A stretch of DNA of 64,000 nucleotides from Paenarthrobacter ureafaciens (GTDB lineage Bacteria; Actinomycetota; Actinomycetes; Actinomycetales; Micrococcaceae), in NCBI RefSeq assembly GCF_004028095.1, contig NZ_SBHM01000007.1, positions 2,790,001 to 2,854,000 on the forward strand, written 5' to 3'. A program made the position numbers and the translations under genes. Positions 61,202 to 64,000 of this stretch are shown here, one piece after another (the first letter of the stretch is position 1; every line of letters begins with the position of its first letter). A model generated the notes under the pieces. It did no database searches. It was not told the origin of the DNA and saw nothing but the letters and a program-made list of their open reading frames with translations.

Positions 61202-62181
61202 TGGATATTGACATGAGCGCACTGAGACTTCTGGAGCGTGAGCGTGAAATCCCGCTGGACCTCCTGATTCCCACCATCGAGCAGGCGCTCCTGGTGGCCT
61301 ACCACAAGACGCCCGGCGCCTTCGAACGGGCCCGCGCAGAGCTTGACCGCAAGAGCGGGCACGTGACCATCTGGGCAACCGAAATCGACGACGACGGCGA
61401 GGCCGTTGGCGAGTTCGAGGACACCCCTGCCGGGTTCGGCCGTATTGCGGCCAGCACCGCACGCCAGATCATCCTCCAGCGCCTTCGCGACGTCGAGGAC
61501 GACAACGTTCTTGGTGAGTTCAAGGGCCGTGAGGGCGAACTCGTGGCCGGCATGATCCAGCAGGGCAACAACCCGCACATGATCCAGGTCAACCTGGGCA
61601 CGGTGGAGGCTTTGCTGCCGCCGCCCGAACAGGTTCCGGGGGAGAAGTACCTGCACGGAAGCCGCTTGCGTGCCTTCGTCGTCGATGTCCACCGTGGCGC
61701 CAAGGGTCCGTCCATCACCCTGTCCCGTTCGCACCCCGGATTGGTCCGCAAGCTCTTCGAAATGGAAGTTCCGGAGATCGCTGACCGTTCCGTGGAGATC
61801 GTGGCACTCGCCCGCGAAGCCGGGCACCGGACCAAGATTGCAGTCAAGGCCAACGCCCCCGGCGTCAACGCCAAGGGTGCGTGCATCGGCGAGATGGGCT
61901 CCCGTGTCCGCGCGGTCATGACCGAGCTGAACGACGAAAAAATCGACATCGTCGACTACAGCGAGGATCCCGCAACGTTCATTGCGAACTCGTTGTCGCC
62001 GTCGAGGGTGAGTTCGGTCACCATCACTGATGAGGCCACGCGTTCGGCACGTGTGGTTGTGCCGGACTACCAGCTGTCACTGGCCATCGGCAAGGAGGGC
62101 CAGAATGCGCGGCTCGCCGCCAAGCTGACCGGCTGGCGGATCGACATCGTGTCCGACGCCGCCGGCACTAAAACTGACTGA
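61201..62181 (+). CDS. nusA: Transcription termination/antitermination factor NusA
   Basis: 326 residues, the shorter actinobacterial form. The N-terminal RNA-polymerase-binding domain ([29 protein letters not shown]) is followed by S1 (~110-180), KH1 ([41 protein letters not shown]) and KH2 ([32 protein letters not shown]). The C-terminal acidic repeats of E. coli NusA are absent. Start-stop overlap with rimP. A GC hairpin (GAGCCCCCGCC/GGCGGGGGCTC, 62198-62225) follows. Confidence 0.97.
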   Translation: MDIDMSALRLLEREREIPLDLLIPTIEQALLVAYHKTPGAFERARAELDRKSGHVTIWATEIDDDGEAVGEFEDTPAGFGRIAASTARQIILQRLRDVEDDNVLGEFKGREGELVAGMIQQGNNPHMIQVNLGTVEALLPPPEQVPGEKYLHGSRLRAFVVDVHRGAKGPSITLSRSHPGLVRKLFEMEVPEIADRSVEIVALAREAGHRTKIAVKANAPGVNAKGACIGEMGSRVRAVMTELNDEKIDIVDYSEDPATFIANSLSPSRVSSVTITDEATRSARVVVPDYQLSLAIGKEGQNARLAAKLTGWRIDIVSDAAGTKTD

Positions 62182-62323
62182 ATAAGGCCTGTGCCGTGAG
62201 CCCCCGCCATTCCCGGCGGGGGCTCCGGTTTCGGCTGTCAGGAGCAGGGGGCTAGAATAGATGGAACCGGGCTTACGTCCGGTATCCGTTCGTAGAGGTG
62301 CGTAAGGCAGGTTGGGACACATA

Positions 62324-62665
62324 GTGGCTGAACTGCCCGGACATGGCCCTGGCCCTGTCCGCACCTGCATTGGATGCCGGAAGCAAGGCTCCCGGTCCGA
62401 GCTCCTCCGGCTGGTCGCCCAAGGCAACGGTTCGTCCGTTGTCGTAGTGGATGAACGACGCCGGATGGCCGGCAGGGGTGCGTGGCTGCACCCCGACGAA
62501 AAGTGCCTGGCATTGGCGATCAAGCGGCGCGCTTTCGGAAGGGCCCTTGCGGGCGCTGCCGAAACGACCGCCGTCGAACGCTATTTCATGCCGGGTATGC
62601 CACTTGCGGAGGCCCCGGCCTCCGCAGGAAAACCGTCCAAACCTGAAAGCGGGTCAGAAATCTGA
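62324..62665 (+). CDS. ylxR: YlxR-family (DUF448) nucleic-acid-binding protein
   Basis: 113 residues. PVRTCIGCRKQGSRSELLRLVA and RGAWLHPDEKCLALAIKRRAFGRAL are the YlxR hallmarks, with two cysteines at CIGC. YlxR proteins bind RNA or nucleoid and sit between nusA and infB almost everywhere. The GTG at 62324 is chosen over TTG at 62312 since GGTTGGG lies before it. A Pro/Ala-rich tail of ~25 residues ends the protein. Confidence 0.9.
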   Translation: MAELPGHGPGPVRTCIGCRKQGSRSELLRLVAQGNGSSVVVVDERRRMAGRGAWLHPDEKCLALAIKRRAFGRALAGAAETTAVERYFMPGMPLAEAPASAGKPSKPESGSEI

Positions 62666-62817
62666 TGGAAACCCGATGAGTTCCCAGCGATGAGTGCGTA
62701 ACGATGACAACTTTGTTGCGCTCTGCAATGGGCCTGTCCGCCGTGGAAGCGGTAAGGGCCCGCAGTAAGAAGTAGACGGTTCGTGCCTGGCTCGGTGCGG
62801 ACCGAGACAGGAGAAAT

Positions 62818-64000
62818 GTGGCCAAGGTCCGCGTACATGAGCTCGCCAAAGAGCTCGGTATTACTTCCAAAGATGCAGTAACCAAACTGCAGGAATTGGG
62901 CGAATTCGTTCGCTCCGCCTCTTCCACCATTGAGGCCCCCGTCGTGAAGAAGCTTCGCGACGCTTTCCCGGGTGCCGGCGCTGCAAAGTCCGCCGCCCCC
63001 TCAGCTGCACCTGCAGCACGTCCCTCAACATCGGCAGCATCCCGTCCGGCTGCGCCGACTCCGGGACCTGCAGCACCGAAGGCTCCGGCTGCTCCGGCTC
63101 CGGCAGCTCCGGCTGCCTCCACGTCTGCTCCGGCGGCGCCCGCGGCTCCGGCTGCATCCACTCCGGCTGCATCCGCTCCGTCTGCGGCAAAGCCCGGTGC
63201 CCGGCCTGCTCCAAAGTCGGACTCGTCCTCTGCCCGTCCGGGTGGACAGGCACCCCGTCCGGGCGGTCCGCGTCCGGGCAACAACCCCTTCGCTACGTCC
63301 CAGGGCATGCCCCGCGGCCGTGGTGGCGATGGTGAACGTCCGCCGCGTCCGGGCAACAACCCCTTTGCAACGTCCCAGGGCATGCCCCGTCCGGGTGGCC
63401 GCACTGACGGCGAGCGTTCCGGCGGTCCCCGCCCCGCAGCAGGCGCCGGCGGTCCCCGTCCGGCAGCCGGTTCCGGTGGTCCCCGTCCCGCTGCAGGCTC
63501 AGGCGGTCCGCGTCCGGGTGCTCCGCGCCCCGGCGCTCCCCGTCCCGGTGCTCCCCGTCCCGGCGGCGGCCCTGGCGGAAACCGTCCTACTCCGGGCATG
63601 ATGCCCAACCGCACTGAGCGTCCGGCTCCCACCGGGGGTCGCCCGGGTGGTCCGGGTCGTCCGGGTGGTCCGGGCCGTCCCGGCGGCGGACCCGGTGGCG
63701 GCACCGGTGGCGGAGCTCCCGCCGGCGGTGGCTTCGGCAAGGGTGGCCGCGGTCGCGGTGGTACCCAGGGTGCGTTCGGCAAGGGCGGCGCAGGCCGTGG
63801 CAAGCAGCGTAAGTCGAAGCGCGCAAAGCGCCAGGAACTGGAGCAGATGAGCGCTCCGTCGCTGGGCGGCGTCACCGTACCCCGCGGCGACGGCGAAACG
63901 ATCATCCGCTTGCGTCGTGGTTCCTCCATCACTGACTTCGCAGAGAAGATTGATGCAAACCCCGCCTCGCTGGTGACGGTTCTGTTCCACCTCGGCGAGA
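62818..64000 (+). CDS. infB: Translation initiation factor IF-2 (5' part, runs off the window)
   Basis: The GTG at 62818 follows CAGGAGAAAT; the frame reads [41 protein letters not shown] and is open to the window end. After the IF2_N domain there is a Pro/Ala-rich stretch, then a Gly/Arg/Pro linker with repeats ([15 protein letters not shown] occurs twice), then the [22 protein letters not shown] segment and the second IF2_N domain ([26 protein letters not shown]). The GTPase core lies beyond the window. The linker is very long, as usual in actinobacteria. Confidence 0.95.
   Translation, partial: MAKVRVHELAKELGITSKDAVTKLQELGEFVRSASSTIEAPVVKKLRDAFPGAGAAKSAAPSAAPAARPSTSAASRPAAPTPGPAAPKAPAAPAPAAPAASTSAPAAPAAPAASTPAASAPSAAKPGARPAPKSDSSSARPGGQAPRPGGPRPGNNPFATSQGMPRGRGGDGERPPRPGNNPFATSQGMPRPGGRTDGERSGGPRPAAGAGGPRPAAGSGGPRPAAGSGGPRPGAPRPGAPRPGAPRPGGGPGGNRPTPGMMPNRTERPAPTGGRPGGPGRPGGPGRPGGGPGGGTGGGAPAGGGFGKGGRGRGGTQGAFGKGGAGRGKQRKSKRAKRQELEQMSAPSLGGVTVPRGDGETIIRLRRGSSITDFAEKIDANPASLVTVLFHLGE

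Noticed and set aside
63240..63760. Repetitive G/C-rich stretch as a mobile or CRISPR-like repeat.
   Set aside because: It is in frame with infB and codes the Gly/Arg/Pro-rich IF-2 linker; the repeats are irregular with no spacers.

Overview
The window looks like a chromosomal segment of a high-G+C actinobacterium, most likely an Arthrobacter-type Micrococcaceae (Arthrobacter, Paenarthrobacter or Pseudarthrobacter). Reasons: the actinobacterial gene order rpsB-tsf-pyrH-frr-cdsA and dxr-rseP-ispG-GNAT ... proS ... rimP-nusA-ylxR-infB, DivIVA-repeat and DUF4439 proteins, frequent GTG starts, GTGA/ATGA start-stop overlaps, and G/C-biased third positions. I name no species.

Layout. 0-5 kb: the 5' part of a Bcr/CflA-type MFS exporter (minus), a holin-like membrane protein, a CDP-alcohol phosphatidyltransferase coupled to a DMT transporter, a GT4 glycosyltransferase, and a CAU-anticodon tRNA followed by a strong terminator. 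5.1-8 kb: a lower-G+C SF1 helicase fused to a nuclease-like C-terminus, beside the tRNA. 8-10 kb: a glutaryl-CoA-dehydrogenase-like gene behind a perfect palindromic operator, and an M23 peptidase. 10-15.2 kb: translation and envelope housekeeping genes (rpsB, tsf, pyrH, frr, cdsA) and a protein with four DivIVA-like repeats.

15.2-47.8 kb is a long block of catabolic and transport genes lying between cdsA/DivIVA and dxr, two ends that are usually closer together. It holds (i) a LytS/LytTR two-component system between two divergent DUF485 + Na+/solute symporter pairs; (ii) a HhH-PHP protein, a proline-rich membrane protein and an AsnC/Lrp regulator divergent from a branched-chain 2-oxoacid dehydrogenase operon (E1a, E1b, E2); (iii) a TetR gene divergent from a seven-gene acyl-CoA carboxylase / acyl-CoA dehydrogenase / CoA-transferase / MaoC / CitE operon that matches in content the mycobacterial leucine and itaconate cluster Rv2498c-Rv2506; (iv) a LacI-controlled CUT1 sugar ABC importer (no ATPase) with two Gfo/Idh oxidoreductases, a TIM-barrel sugar isomerase and a ThuA protein, consistent with a 3-keto-sugar route; (v) a lipase-maturation-factor-like membrane protein.

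47.8-64 kb returns to housekeeping: dxr, rseP and ispG, YciI and GNAT proteins, a lipoprotein, an ABC-2 exporter behind a TetR-type palindrome, proS, a TauE/SafE permease, an APH(6)-like kinase, a DUF4439 protein, then rimP, nusA, ylxR and the 5' part of infB.

Regulatory signals tie the block together. CRP/GlxR-like boxes (GTGA-N6-TCAC) lie upstream of the acetate-type symporter, the branched-chain dehydrogenase operon and the sugar importer. GTTA-N8-TAAC palindromes occur twice before the leucine-type operon and once before the distant acyl-CoA dehydrogenase at 8.1 kb, which suggests a local TetR regulon.
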